DNA of 64,000 nt from Liopterus haemorrhoidalis (GCA_963971575.1 OZ020611.1:224184260-224248259), one strand, 5' to 3'. Positions 1-11,864 are shown, counted from the first letter of the stretch. Numbers and translations are program-made. The notes: a model not told the origin generated them from the letters alone.

Positions 1-863
1 TCCCACACCCTGTAGCCCAGATGGTTTAAACTAAAAATCTGAAAAAATTCTAAGTAATGTACATTTATGTGAACCGGAATAGTTCAACAGGAATTTTTGA
101 TCAGATTATGTTTTCGGAAAATAGCGCATTTTTTGTGTTTTATGCGTAACCATGTAAAATATTTAATGATATTATGTAGCACAGTAGACAGAGCGCTTCG
201 ATGGTGTAATGGTTACTATACAAGCGTTCTAATCTGCAAACTCGAGTTCAAATCGGCCGCGAGGCAATTCATTTTTTCTGTTTTTTTTTTGCATTTTTAT
301 TTTGTTTAAATTACTTTTTCAATATTCTAGTTATATTTGGGCAAATATTGCATTTAATTTTTAAAAGCGTAAATTTAATAACCAGTGCAAATTTTTGAAA
401 TTGATTACTATTGGACTTACAACCAAGTAACTTAAAATATAACGTAACTATAAATATATAATACCATGGATACAAGTTAAAAAAAATGAAATATATAAAA
501 TATATGTTATGTCATGTGTTATAATGTCTGTATCATATTAGTGCCTAAATATATTACTGCTACACTGCTATTTATATTCCTACAAATAGACGAAAACAGA
601 AGGGCGGAGCTTATGACTAAAACAACCAATGGAAGCCATAGGCGCAATTTTCAAAATCTTATTAAACCTTGTTATATAAAAAAAATACTGCACATATTTA
701 GAAACCTACATAATGGTATTAGACATTCGAATTAAAATTAACAAAAAAAATATATTTTAACATAAAATTGGTTTTGGCATCCCAAATAATCATCATTCAC
801 TTACTAAATACCTGCAAAACCCTGAAATGTGTGAAAATTCACACTTCACATCAATTTTTTATA
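1..863 (+). mobile_element. Helentron-associated element (HINE/DINE-1-like), copy A, cut by window start
   Basis: Right part of a repeat that recurs at 16.8, 18.7 (inverted) and 55.7 kb. It opens inside the conserved stretch CACACCCTGTAGCCCAGATG, holds a tRNA-like segment near 195-265, and ends with TACCTGCAAAACCCTG followed by a small palindrome (TGTGTGAAAATTCACACTTC) and an AT-rich tail. The TACCTGCAAAACCCT block is the inverse of the AGGGTTTTGTAGGTA start seen in complete copies. A subterminal inverted repeat, an internal (GTCT)n tract in complete copies and a 3' palindrome match published descriptions of DINE-1/mini-me and Helentron-associated elements. It has no coding capacity. Position 430-590 is longer here than in copy D. 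Confidence 0.6.
195..265 (+). other. tRNA-like segment with pol III boxes in HINE copy A
   Basis: A box A-like TGGTGTAATGGTTA starts at 202 and a box B-like GAGTTCAAATC lies at 244-254. The spacing is that of a tRNA head. It lies where the other HINE copies carry different tRNA-like sequences. Stems are imperfect, so a working tRNA gene is unlikely. Confidence 0.5.
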
Positions 864-1224
864 TGACTGGACTTCTACTTGTGGGGATAAGTGGTATCCT
901 CTTTACAATTGGACAAATATAAATTTATAAATAATGAATAATCTATAAAAAGAGATTTAACCTTAACCTACAATATTGCCTTAACCTACAACATTCACAA
1001 AATATAGTTTTTAATTATTTTTAGAGACGTGTCATGCAAAAATATGGCTTTATAAACATTTTTCTTAATTTACTTCTTGATAAAATAGTAAAACAGGTTC
1101 ACAAAATATTGTAAAACATATTTATTCCTATAATTTCACTTTCACAGCTATGTAACAATAACATCAAGTATTCTTTATATACGTTCCAAAATTCAACACC
1201 ACAGCGCTACGATCTTAAATTTAT
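864..1224. other. no gene seen; AT-rich spacer
   Basis: No supported ORF or element boundary is visible. The only structure is a short duplication of the phrase CCTTAACCTACAA at about 961-993. Confidence 0.5.
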
Positions 1225-1226
1225 TA

Positions 1227-2558
1227 CAGTGACTGTATAAAGACAGTGTGGCCATACGATGGTCTCATTTTCTATTGGTCGAGCTGAAGTCCGCCATATT
1301 TCTTCCAACTTTGTTACAGATTATATATGGTTTACATGTGTTTAGCTTGTGTTTCAACAGATTTAAGTGATATTTTCAAATAATATACGTATATATAGAC
1401 GTTTAATAGTGAATATTGTTGTGTTTGTGATGAGTAATGAGTAATGTAGATAATGTAAACTGTGCACATATTTTAAATTGTCACAAATTAAAATTAAAAA
1501 TAATGAAACGTTTTGTTATGTTTAGGTTTAAAATTGCTAGGAAAAAAGGCTAAATTAACATAAAAAACATTATGCCAGTAAATCAATGGATGGCTTCACA
1601 ATTATAAGAAGTATTTACTTTCATTAATTTTAATGTTATTCCATGCTGATTTCAATTTATTTTTCACCTGACCATAATTTTAGTTGAATAAATGCATAAC
1701 TGATAATATATACATCAGTTTTCTTTATTAATATATCATTTATACCATTAGTTCAAAAAGAAATTGCATAAGGGTTGGCTATAGAAAATAAAAGTAATGT
1801 CAACAGAAAGCTTTAGAATTAATTTACTGTCTGAATTAATTAAATCACTCTTGTTGTCATAAGTTATTTATTGTTACATAAAGCTTGTAGTATAAAAGTA
1901 GTTATTTTTCCATAGCCAATTCTTATGTAATTTCTTTTTGAACTCAGGGTATATAACATGTTCTGCTTATTCTTTTTTAATATGAAAATATCCTATTTTT
2001 TTATATATAAACATGCGTTTTCCCAAAAATTAGAGAAATATTGGGTTCTCTAATTTATATAGAACCTTATCATCATTTTTTCCCTATCTTTTTATTCTAA
2101 TCTCCTGTTTGAACTTGTTTTCTTAAATTTAAAATATTCAAATTAAAATGTAACTCCCGTTTTTATAAAAAAAATGTTTTAGTTTTTATAGGTCCTCAAA
2201 TAAAATTATAAAATAATAAAAACATATCTCTTTTATTTCCTTTCATGTCCTTTTTTAAGAATTTTTTTCATTTGTTTTCTTTTTATGTTGCAAACATTTC
2301 AAAAAAATACCTTTATCGGTAGGCAGTTTTAATATTTATCTTAATAAATGTTGAATCATATACATGTTTTTTCTTAACAATAAATTGATATTCACATATA
2401 TATATATATAAACATAAATACGTAAAACTATTAAAAATTTAAGAAATATTATAATATATTAGGATATATTAACATTTATTCCATATAACCCAATACAAAT
2501 CTGGAATAAACATGGCGGCTACAGTTCATATGGCCACACTGTCTTTATACAGTCACTG
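1227..2558. mobile_element. TA-flanked MITE of Tc1/mariner type, copy 1
   Basis: A 1332-bp element with 30-bp perfect terminal inverted repeats that begin CAGTGACTGTATAAAGACAG and continue TGTGGCCATA. It is flanked by TA on both sides (1225-1226 and 2559-2560). CAGT ends and a TA duplication are typical of Tc1/mariner elements. No transposase fragment is visible, so it is non-autonomous. A second, inverted copy lies at 19104-20431, and both hold the same inner MITE, so that inner insertion came before the spread of this element. Confidence 0.8.
1750..1944. mobile_element. small MITE nested in the 1.3-kb MITE
   Basis: Inverted ends AGTTCAAAAAGAAATTGCAT and its reverse (ATGTAATTTCTTTTTGAACT), about 35 bp each with few mismatches, bracket a roughly 195-bp AT-rich body. 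The same unit is present at 19711-19906 inside copy 2. Confidence 0.65.
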
Positions 2559-2560
2559 TA

Positions 2561-3185
2561 AAATTTATTTTCCTATACATTGGCAGGTTTAAGTGTGAAA
2601 TGCCAAAAAGGATGACTCATTAAAATATTCAAATTTTATTCCAACTGCATTATTAAACATTCACACGTGAAGACAATAATAATTGCGCGTATGTTATCAC
2701 GTTTAGACACATATTTAGTAGCGTGAGTAAAAATCAAAGATAAAGTATAAAGTACTAATTTATTTGTGCAGACATAAAATTTCCGTATTGGATATCAAAA
2801 CCTGTAGTTTGTTTACGTTTTAAGTGTCAAGGACACAATAAGCAAATGACCTGTTTCGCTCCAGTGCAGTAGGAGTTTAGCTCTTAGTTTTTTTTTTATT
2901 CAATACTTTCTTTCAAACACGTTTATGTAACCATTACATAGTATTTATATCAAACCAGTAGCGTAGAAAATTAAATTAAGTAGATCTAGTGACTGGAAAT
3001 TCTAAGGATATATTAGGTGTGTACAAAAGTGTAAGTGTAACAGTGTGTAACTTAAAACACAATTCATTCGCTATTAAAATATTTTATCTTAATTCATTTG
3101 TTTATTTTTGTAACAAGTGGGCACTTTTTTGGGTAAGTCCTGTTTGTGCTCCTATATGCCAATAGATAAATAAAATAAATAAAAA
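2561..3185 (+). other. non-coding region with probable LINE 3' tail
   Basis: No ORF of note. The segment from about 3050 ends in AATAGATAAATAAAATAAAT, a short (AAAT)-type tail like those closing the jockey-like LINEs elsewhere in this window. It may be the 3' end of a heavily 5'-truncated plus-strand LINE. No target duplication was identified. Confidence 0.3.
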
Positions 3186-3446
3186 TATATTCTCTTCCTT
3201 TTTATTTAGGTGACCAAGGACGCTTGGTCACCTAAAACTTTTTGAGAAAGACGTCTTCTTTTAAATAATCTTGTCCTATCCAACGTATATATCCTCCATT
3301 TGTCCTGATTTGGAAATATTTGTCCTTTTTGTCTTACCTTGCCGTTTTTACCGACCACTAACATATATAAGGGATCATACCGATTTTGAAATTTCGAGAT
3401 TTCGAATTGAGGTTCCTACATAACGGTTTGACTATTTTTATCATGA

Positions 3447-3508
3447 TGTCTGTCGGTCTGTCTGTCTGTCTGTCCGTCTGTCTGTCTGTCTGTGTCTGTC
3501 TGTCTGTG
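3447..3508 (+). repeat. (GTCT)n microsatellite
   Basis: About fourteen GTCT/GTCC/GTCG tetramers in a row, followed by a GTGTACACGTGC stretch. It lies in the first tandem unit. The corresponding place in the second unit (about 3920-3935) keeps almost none of it. Confidence 0.85.
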
Positions 3509-4344
3509 TACACGTGCAGAGCAAATTCAGCTAAAAGGATTTTTATGAAACTTTATATTTAAGCTTTTGACATTAATGGCACGAGTTGAACAACTTTTGG
3601 TAAAATTCGGTTGACTAGAAATGGGAGTTTACTCGTGTCGATTTAAAGATTTTTGCGAATATTTAACAGAAAAATATTTCGAAAAAATGTATTAAACAAA
3701 AGTTGCTATAAAAGCAATAGTTAATAACTTTTATTTTTGATAAAACGAAAAAATTTTTAAACATTTTTCGATATTTTTATCGACTATATCTATTTTTACC
3801 GACCGTCAACATATATAAGGGAGGTATTGTGATCATACGGATTTTGACATTTCGAGATTTCCATGGATCTCCACGAATTGAGGTCCCTGGATAACGTTTT
3901 GATTATTTTTAGCATTCATGTCTGTAGGTCCATGCACACGCGCAGACCAAATTCGGTTAACAGGATTTTTATGAAACTGCATTAAATATGCAGTTTCAGC
4001 TTTTGACATCAATGGCACGAGTTGATCAATTTTTGGTAAAAATCGGTTCAAAATCAGAAATGGGAGTTTCCTCATGTCGATTTTAAGATTTTTGCGAATA
4101 TTTAGCAACAGAAAAAAATATCGAAAAAATTTATTTAACAAAAGTTGCTATAAATCAGCTGTGGCCACCAAAGGACCGACCGCCATCATAAAGTAATTCT
4201 ATAAAATACATTCTAGCAGCAGAGTAGACATAACTTGGCCTAATATTTTCTAACAGAGATATTATTTATCATGACCATGGAAACGTTACATATAAGTATG
4301 AAAAAATCAGCTGTGGCTACCACAGGACCGACCGCCATCACAAA

Positions 4345-4867
4345 GTTATAACTAGTTATTATATGAAATAACATGAAATAACTTAAAATTTAATTTTTCA
4401 ATTAAATGTTTTATAAATAACAAGAGTTTAATAATTTATTTTGCTTATTTTTGTTGGAATTTTTTTTTTTTTTTTTCTAAATAGTCAAATAGTTTATTTT
4501 AGAGATATTTTGTTTCTTCTTTTATTGTTTTCAAAGCTTGCTACGTTCAACTTTGTAAAACTTATGTTGATTATTTTTTTGTAAATAAATGGTCGCCATT
4601 TTGAAATGGTTAACATAAAAAATATGATTTTTTGGTGTTATTGTAAAGCTAATTTAATGTACTTTTAGGAAAAAAATATAAAATTATCGATTCCCTATGC
4701 TAGATCAAAAGTTGACATCATTTCCGGTGAAACCGGAAGTGCCTCAGAATTCTTATAGTAACCTTTAGATGGGCTTTTTGTCTAGTTTAACTTTTGTTCT
4801 GAAGATTTTTTGTATCTTTACATATAAAGGAGATTTTCGGGGTGCCCCGTTTCAAACAAACACCCTG
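4345..4867. mobile_element. truncated right half of the CAGGGTG foldback element
   Basis: From the TATAACTAGTTATTATATG phrase to the end AAACAAACACCCTG this matches the right arm of the complete element at 14878-16180 (AAATAGTCAAATAGTTTATT, CATTTCCGGTGAAACCGG and others). The left arm and transposase scrap are missing. Its terminal TA was the target of the next insertion. Confidence 0.65.
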
Positions 4868-4869
4868 TA

Positions 4870-6196
4870 GGGGAGATGTGGGGACGGTGGCACAATTGTT
4901 ACAGTGGAACATTTGAAATATCTTTGAAATATAGAATATTTTCATGTCTGTTTGGGTATATATAGGCCCCTCTGGTACTGAGAAATTATACTATCCACAT
5001 TTTGAGTCTATAAATTGAAGTCCTGCCATTTATAATGAAAATGTTGATTTGAGATTGAAAAACTAAAGTTTATCGTAACAAGAATTTTTTTATTTGAACG
5101 ACACACAACTAAATTAGTAAGAAAATTTGTATTACATGTTGTAAATTGGTCATTTGTCTACAGTGTAAAGCAATTTCTAATGTTCTAAACTATATCATTT
5201 ATTATATTTGATAAAATGTTCGTGAAAATAGGATTAGGCTAACAGTGGCACACGTGTTATGTGGATACAGTGGTACAGTGAGCCACTGTACCCACGTACG
5301 TGGTACGAGTTAGAAGAACAATTCCAAACTGCGCAAAATAAAAAAGATCAGAAAATTAAAAGATATTCTTGTAAGTTCAGACACGTCTGATACTGATGTC
5401 AATATTGATGAGAATTCAAACTCAGATGATAATGTTGACTTATGCCTTTTGCAATATGCCTTAATATTTGAAGGACACGGAAAGAATAAAATGAAGAGCC
5501 ATTCTATAGGGTAAATCATAGAAATAACGACTGACGATATTTTTGTAACATATCTCCGACGGCTGACTCTACTCTTTAAATTTATTAAAACAAATAAAAA
5601 TTACACATTTAAAAAATCAGAGCTGATAAAAGTTTTACCATCTCCTGCTCTGTCTGATAGCACAAAACACCGTTTAGACGCTTTGATTTTTACAGTAAAT
5701 TTAATGAAATATAATTAACATTAAAATAAAAACTATCAAAACTTACTGATTCCAAGGAACTTACCAAAGTTTATTTTTTATATTAATAATAAATTTAAAT
5801 TTATATATTCATTTTTATATGGTTCCAAAAAAATTGATTTTTTATTAATTTTTCAGTACCTTCAGATGATTTATTTTGAAAGACATTGAATTGAAGTTTC
5901 AATAAAAATTATTAATACATATACAGATTTTTTGGATACCTATTATATTTACTGTTCCACTGTATCCCTAATGCTGTTTCACTGTACCCTCACGTATAGG
6001 TACAGTGGCACAATTACAGAGGTCAACAAAAATATTAATTATAAATGGCACGTGATAAGGACATTAATTTTTAACAGGTTATTTAAACAACGACATTATA
6101 AGTATTAAGTGGCGAAAAGATTTATTTAAAAAATTCAAAATTGAAAATGTTATGTACAGAAAACCAAAATGTGTGCCACCGTCCCCACATCTCCCC
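4870..6196. mobile_element. TA-flanked transposon relic with 25-bp TIRs, possibly pogo-like
   Basis: Perfect 25-bp inverted ends starting GGGGAGATGTGGGGACGGTG, flanked by TA (4868-4869, 6197-6198). A plus-strand coding-like scrap at about 5316-5440 reads through a basic lysine-rich stretch into an acidic Ser/Asp/Asn-rich stretch (SSDTSDTDVNID...). That resembles the C-terminal part of some DDE_1/pogo-type transposases, but no catalytic motif is left. The superfamily is an inference from the TA duplication and this scrap. Repeated TACAGTGGCACA-like motifs occur near both ends. Confidence 0.55.
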
Positions 6197-6222
6197 TATA
6201 TGTTGGCGGTCGGTAAAAACTA

Positions 6223-7011
6223 GTTCAGAGAATTGAAAAAAAAAGAAACATGTTAAAACTTTTGCACACAGCTTGTTTCGTTCTCGTCATCATCATTAAG
6301 AATATTCCTGGTTCCTGATATATCTATTTAAGAAATTCGTTCTATTTATTCTGCTACACTTTTTTTTATGTATTATAATTTTTAGGTTGCCAATGTACGT
6401 ATATCCGTGAGCCGTCTATTATCTAACAGTTTCCAGTAAAAGTAATCATTGTTGATATGTTCACTTTTTTTTGCTATTGTGGAATTGTGTATTAACTTTA
6501 GTGAGTCAATAATGTTTTTAGAACCTAGTAAACTTCTGTTTACTATAGATAACTATAAACATGATGACATCGATTAATAGTAAATGGTAACATATTTGCG
6601 CCTGTCACTTTATATCAAGTGGATAAAGGTAGAGTACCACCAAAAGATAAAAAGTAAGTGTTGGGAGTGTACACAGTTATTTTTTAGGAATGTTTGATAT
6701 TACTAAACCTCGTGAGTAAAAAGGAAATATTAATCTTGAGCAAATAATTAGATCACACTTTGCCAAATATTTACTACACATCTTCATGGAATCACAAAAT
6801 CCGGAATCTAAAAAATATATTTCCTACCTCAGGAATTCGGATACATACAGGCTGACCCAAAATAAACTTGAATAATTTCAAATCATTCCAATAATAAATA
6901 CAAAACAATAAATATTTTTATACATGGTGTATTAAGTTAGGGAACATAATTTTTATCGGAAATGCAGTGTGAAAACAAAAAAAGTTTACGAATGTACCGT
7001 GTACCGTGTAT
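6223..7011. other. no gene seen
   Basis: AT-rich DNA without supported ORFs. A phrase CAGGCTGACCCAAAATAAAC at about 6848 looks like a transposon end, but I found no partner. Confidence 0.45.
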
Positions 7012-7020
7012 CGAATGGTA

Positions 7021-8255
7021 GGACTCACGGTAAGTTCATCGAAAATCAATTCATCGAAAATCAATTCATCGAAAATTAATTCATCGAAAATCAATTCATC
7101 GAAAATCAATTCATCGAATGATCAATTCATCGAATGATCAATTCATCGAATGATCAATTCATCGAAAAAAAATATTTTGTAAATATTTGAGAGGAATGCC
7201 AAGGGGATCGGAAAGCCAAAAAAGCAGTGGTCAATAAAAGTTGACAGACTACACTTATTAAATAACTATCATACTTGGTCTATTAATAATTTTTAAATTT
7301 TCCATTCAGAAAATACGCCACGTAAAAGATACCTGTTGGATTATTTTGAAATCGAACAGAGCTCCTTAGATCAGAAAAACCCGGTTAATGGGATCATAAA
7401 TGTACTTAATACACCCATTCTTAAAGGATTATAAAAATGGTATTTCCCCATCTGTTAAGTCTTAAGGGTTTTGTGTTATGTACATAGTTTTACTATTCAT
7501 ATTTACTATACCACACATGATTTGTTAAATGTACGGTGATTTTAAACAGGTGGCATTGTTATGTTAGTGTGAGTTTGTTTTGTCATTAAACTAGATGATG
7601 GGTAGCTCGCTTCGCTCGGCTTCTTCCAACCAAAGCCTTACTAACCTAACCTAACCTAAGATAGTGATTAGACATTAAACTACAAGATGGGTAGCTCGCT
7701 TCGCTCGGCTTCTTCTAACAAAACCCTTACTAACCTAACCTAAAATAGTGCTTTGTCTTTAAACTAGAAGATAGGTAAGACTTTTACTAACTAAACCTAA
7801 CCTAATTACCTTGTTTTTAGGCGCATAGTACTTTATTTTCCCCCATATTAGCCCAATTAAAATGCGTATCATTGTGTATGAATTTATAAAAATTATTTGC
7901 GTGCAATTGCCCATAGTCTTATTAAACCTTAAAAACAAAACATTTATTTATTTTATTATATAAGTTTTCTTATTATATTTCTTTATTTATATTCAAACAC
8001 TATGTCACTTTATTTACCTTTTTTTAAACCATATAGAAAAAATTATGCAATTATTTCTTAGTCTGTCTACTTTTATTGACCACTGCTTTTTTGACTTTCC
8101 AATCCCCTCGGCATTCCTCTCAAATATTTACAAAATATTTTTTTTCGATGAATTGATGATTCGATGAATTGATCACTCGATGAATTGATTTTCGATGAAT
8201 TGATTTTCGATGAATTGATTAAGATGAATTGATTTTCGATGAACTCGTCGGTTAC
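7021..8255. mobile_element. foldback (FB/MULE-like) element with 9-bp target duplication
   Basis: The element is flanked by a perfect 9-bp repeat CGAATGGTA (7012-7020 and 8256-8264). Both arms hold tandem 15-17-bp repeats of TTCATCGAAAATCAA (about nine copies at 7035-7165, about six inverted at 8146-8245). Next to these are long unique inverted arms of about 90 bp (7167-7255 against 8065-8150). Tandem-repeat inverted arms plus 9-bp duplications are the hallmarks of Drosophila FB elements, grouped with Mutator-like elements. The central part has no transposase but contains about three imperfect copies of a 90-bp unit with GTAGCTCGCTTCGCTCGGC and short CCTAA runs. Confidence 0.7.
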
Positions 8256-8264
8256 CGAATGGTA

Positions 8265-8399
8265 GTAGTAAAATTTTCTGGAACAAATCGGAAGTAGAGG
8301 ATATGGAGGACAACTTTTTGTAAATGGGAACGTATATCGCGTTAGGTATCTTTGGATACAGCTTTTAAAAGAAATAACTTTTACTTTAACATTTTTTTT
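8265..8399. other. spacer between foldback element and LINE tail
   Basis: No feature recognised. Confidence 0.4.
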
Positions 8400-9845
8400 A
8401 TATCTTTTTATTTATTTATTTATTTATTTATTTCAAGCATTACAAGCAATAAGCCTAAATAGCTTAATATTATAAAAATATAAAATACATACTTAAACAA
8501 AACTGTACAGAATTAAATTTTACGATACATTAACTAATTGAGTTACTCTATTTTAAAAAACATTAAACGATGAATTAAATATATCAACATTATTGCAATT
8601 GATGGAATTGAACAATTTAGATAACCTATTAGTAGAAGTATTGCATCCGTAGTTGGTTGAATGATCTTGCAATAAGTTGAGGTTCATCGTTGTTCTAGTA
8701 GGAGCTTTCAGGTGGAAGCTTGAAAGGATGTCATGTGCATAAGTTATTCCATTAAGTATTTTGTACAGCAAACAGAGGTCGCATATATTTTGTCGGTATA
8801 TTAGTGGCATGATATTCACCGTAGCATATCTCTCTTCCCGATTCATGTCACCATACGGAATGCCCAGTTTGAAAACAGCGTATTTACTAAATTTACTTTG
8901 AACGCGCTCTAGCCTTTCACAAAAAGTAACTTGCTGAGGGGACCATATAATGCTGGCGTATTCAAGATAACTTCTCACAAGTGAAAAGTATAACAACTTG
9001 ATAGCATGGATATTAGTAAATTCTTTGGTTTGACGTATGATAAAGCCAATCATCCGTAGCGACATGATGATGATGATGTTTATATGGTTCTCAAATGACA
9101 AACAGTCAGTGAATATTACACCTAGATCACGTGTTTCGGATACCCTTTCAAGTGTAATGCCATTAAGATGGTAAGAAACAGATCTTAATTCTTTTGCGAG
9201 AGAAGATTATCGTCTTACATTTTGCAGTGTTTAGGCTTAAACATTTTTCCTTAAACTAGTTTTCAATTGCGCCCAGATCTGATTGCAGCTCAACTGTGTT
9301 GACAGCGTTGTTGACTTTTAAAAACAACTTCATGTCGTTGGCAAAAATGTCGGCAAAAAAAGCAGATATGACGAATATGACAATCTGAAGCCAATATCGT
9401 TCACGAAAAGTGAGAATAAGACAGGCCCAAGATGAAAACCTTGTGGCACACTGCAAGTAACAGATATTATTTAGAGCTGTACTTCAGAGGTACAGTTGAA
9501 AATTTAAACAAATTGTTTCCGACCAGAGAGATGAGCCTCGAGCCACTGGAGAAGATTAGCGCTGATACGGCACCAGCTTTTAATTGTGCTAACAAAATTC
9601 GATGATCTACTTGATCGAAAACTTTGCGAAAATCGGTGTATACAGCAAGCACTTCAGATCCTTCTTCTAAGCATAGAAATATAATCTTTATAACAAAATA
9701 AATTGGTGACGGTGGAGCGTCCTTTAAAAAAGCCGTTTTGCTGAAGGACGATAGTCTGCTGATAAGTGGTGAATACAGCTTCGGTAACAATGGACTCCAA
9801 AACTTTCGCAATACATGAAAGGATAGAAATTGGCCTATAGTTAAC
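8400..9845 (-). pseudogene. 5'-truncated, decayed jockey/CR1-like LINE reverse transcriptase
   Basis: Reading from 9845 downwards there is a motif RPISILSCIAKVLESI, then NGFFKGRSTVTNL, then VYTDFRKVFDQVDHRI with the first catalytic Asp, then FANDMKLF at about 9345, where the second Asp of the FADD box has become Asn. The longest intact stretch (9101-8553) is the thumb/C-terminal part with LVRSYLEYASIIWSP, typical of jockey and CR1 clades. Frames shift several times, so the protein is broken. The element ends in a (TTTA)n run at 8405-8440, i.e. an (AAAT)n tail on the minus strand. The endonuclease and first ORF are missing. Exact clade is uncertain. Confidence 0.8.
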
Positions 9846-10000
9846 TTTTACAGTTAACTTGAAAGTAAAGTATTTTTATTTGCAAAGTGCTTCCGATTTT
9901 GATTGAAACACTTTTGCATTCTTCCTCCTAAGTTCTCTGTAGCTGGGCGCTGTTTTTTTGCTCATCATGTGAATTTTGAATAGTGTATCCTTGTTTAGGG
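9846..10000. other. short spacer
   Basis: No feature recognised between the broken LINE start and the palindromic HINE. Confidence 0.4.
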
Positions 10001-11165
10001 TTCTATAGGTATGAGCACTAAAAAACCCTTTTAACTCATGTGTCTGTTTGTCTGTCTGTACGGTAGAAATTGTAGCCAAATGGCTTAACATAGAAAGTTG
10101 ATATTTGGCATGTTTATACAACTCTTTGACCCACATACAGGAAAAATACTGAGAGTTCACAGAAAGAAAAACACATCCCGAGATAAATGTAAATAATTAT
10201 GTATTTAATAAAAAAATAAATATTTTTTCAAAAATTTTAGTGGCATACCAAAAGGTTTCCTTTGGCAAAGATTTTCAAATGTTTTCTTAATGAGTGGATC
10301 AACAAGCAAATTTTTATTTTTGAAAAATAGTTTTTTTATGGGATTTTTGTCAAAAATTTGTCAAAAAACTTTTGTTCCCCACGGGGATCTACCTCTCAGA
10401 GGGGTTGAACTTAATATCTGAAAAAATTCTCCATAATAAACATTGATGGGAACCGGAATAGTTCAGCAGGAATTTTTGATCAGGTTAGTTTTTCGAAAAA
10501 TGTCGATTTTTTTGTGTCGTCGATAAAAAGAATTTTTTTTTTTTTTTAAATTTGTGAGGTATGGAAAGAAAGCTCTTAGGAAGAAGATTAAGAAACGAAA
10601 AGTAGTTTTTTTAAATTCGTTTTTTTTTAAACGATTTTAGCAAAAAATGTGCTAAAAAAGTTCTTGACAAAACTATAACTTTTGTACATCGTCAACAAAA
10701 AAACACAAAAAATGCCTTATTTTCCGAATATATAATCTCATCAAAAATTCCTGTTGTACTATTCCGGTTCACACCAATGTACATTACTTGAATTTTTTCA
10801 GATTTTTAGTTTAAACCATCTGGGCCACAGGGTGTGAGACAAAAAAAAATTCTGCACAATTTTGGCAAAAATTTCATCAAAATAACGTATTTTGCAAAAA
10901 TAAATTTTCTAGGCTTTCATTTGATACTCTACTCAGAATTAAAAAAAAAAAATATTTTTTCGATGAGCACATATTTGTTTATATTTTTAGGGGGATATGT
11001 TTTAGTATTTTTCCTATGCTTGGGTCAAAGAGTTGTATAAGCATGCCAAATTTTAACTCTCTAGGTTTAGCCGTTTGGCTACAATTTTTACCAAACAGAC
11101 AGACACCCAGACAGACAGATGACAAAATGACGGTATAAAAGTTTTTTGGTCATACCTACAAAACC
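10001..11165. mobile_element. palindromic HINE: two 5' halves head to head
   Basis: The left arm starts AGGGTTCTATAGGTATGAGC with a short GTCT tract and runs to about 10510. The right arm is the same half inverted, about 10690-11160, ending GGTCATACCTACAAAACCCT. Both arms carry the conserved TGTAGCCAAA, TTTGACCCACA and GAACCGGAATAGTTCA phrases. The centre (about 10525-10690) has AAAGAAAGCTCTTA and ACGAAAAGTAGTTTTTTTAA, also found at the centre of the palindrome at 60.4-63.5 kb. Neither arm carries the tRNA-like segment or the 3' palindrome of the straight copies. Confidence 0.6.
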
Positions 11166-11720
11166 CTAATAAAAAGAAAATAATAATCTCAGCTATTTTT
11201 AGAAGTTATATCGTAAATATTCCATTTAATTTCGTGCTCAGCAGTGTAAAACAATTCAATATTATTCTGATTTTATTAGATTTGTGGTTTCACCTATAAT
11301 TCACTGACCATTAAATCTCGTGTTTATAAATAGAGAAAGTGTTATTACGTAATGGACGATTTTCCTAAGGACATTGACATTATTTACGCATCTGTTATAG
11401 AAAATACTCGGTCAATATAGAATTCATGGTTTATTGAGTAATAATTTTGTAGTAAATATCAATATTCTGGAATAAAAGACTGATTCTTGACTTCTTTTGT
11501 TGACAGCAAATGGAAGTTAACGATGTGGTTACGACGAAGCTATGAATAAGTAATAACATAAAAGTGGAATGTTTTTAGAAATATCATTATGAAAGCAAAT
11601 ATTAATTTTTTATAAATTTTTTATAAAGAACAGTTGGAAAAGAACCTTTCTAAATATTTTCAGGCGAAAGGGTTTTTCATTACAGTTAAAACTAGTTATC
11701 TTAAAAGGACCATAAAAGCT
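11166..11720. other. no gene seen
   Basis: AT-rich, no supported ORF or repeat boundary. Confidence 0.45.
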
Positions 11721-11842
11721 AATTTAACTTAGGATTTTTAGGAATAGTAATCTTTCTGCATTGAACGACTCTGACATAACTTCGTAAATTTCGCCATATA
11801 TAGAAATTTCTCGTAAATTTGGAATTTCTGTGCAAGAGAGAG
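11721..11842 (-). other. exon-like stretch after a strong 3' splice site (unrecognised)
   Basis: On the minus strand a long T run, TCTGTTTCTCTCTCTTGCAC and AG (around 11843) form a textbook polypyrimidine tract and acceptor. Downstream one frame reads about 33 residues to a TAA (contains NLREISIYGEIYEV), another reads about 28. I do not recognise either. It could be a terminal exon linked to the candidate at 13465-13668 across a transposon-filled intron, but the reading phase does not fit well. Chance is a real alternative. Confidence 0.15.
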
Positions 11843-11864
11843 AAACAGAAAAAAAAAAAAAAAA

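Larger units (their letters stand above)
3338..6222. mobile_element. outer inverted-repeat element hosting nested insertions
   Basis: Ends read TTTTTACCGACCACTAACAT at about 3345 and, inverted, TTGGCGGTCGGTAAAAA at about 6203-6219. A related TTTTTACCGACCGTCAAC occurs again at about 3793, so the left part is made of two tandem copies (about 3345-3720 and 3790-4145). It also holds two copies of a CAGCTGTGGC...GGACCGACCGCCATCA module near 4157 and 4308. Inside lie a half copy of the CAGGGTG element and a pogo-like MITE. No coding sequence is recognised. Confidence 0.45.

Noticed and set aside
6918..7109. Repeat protein MIFDELIFDEL...
   Set aside because: It is the reverse reading of the 15-bp tandem repeat in the foldback arm.
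7625..7805. Telomeric (CCTAA)n array
   Set aside because: Only two or three consecutive units inside the repeated centre of the foldback element. No extended TTAGG tract is present. The TTAGGG run at 23791 is three units only.
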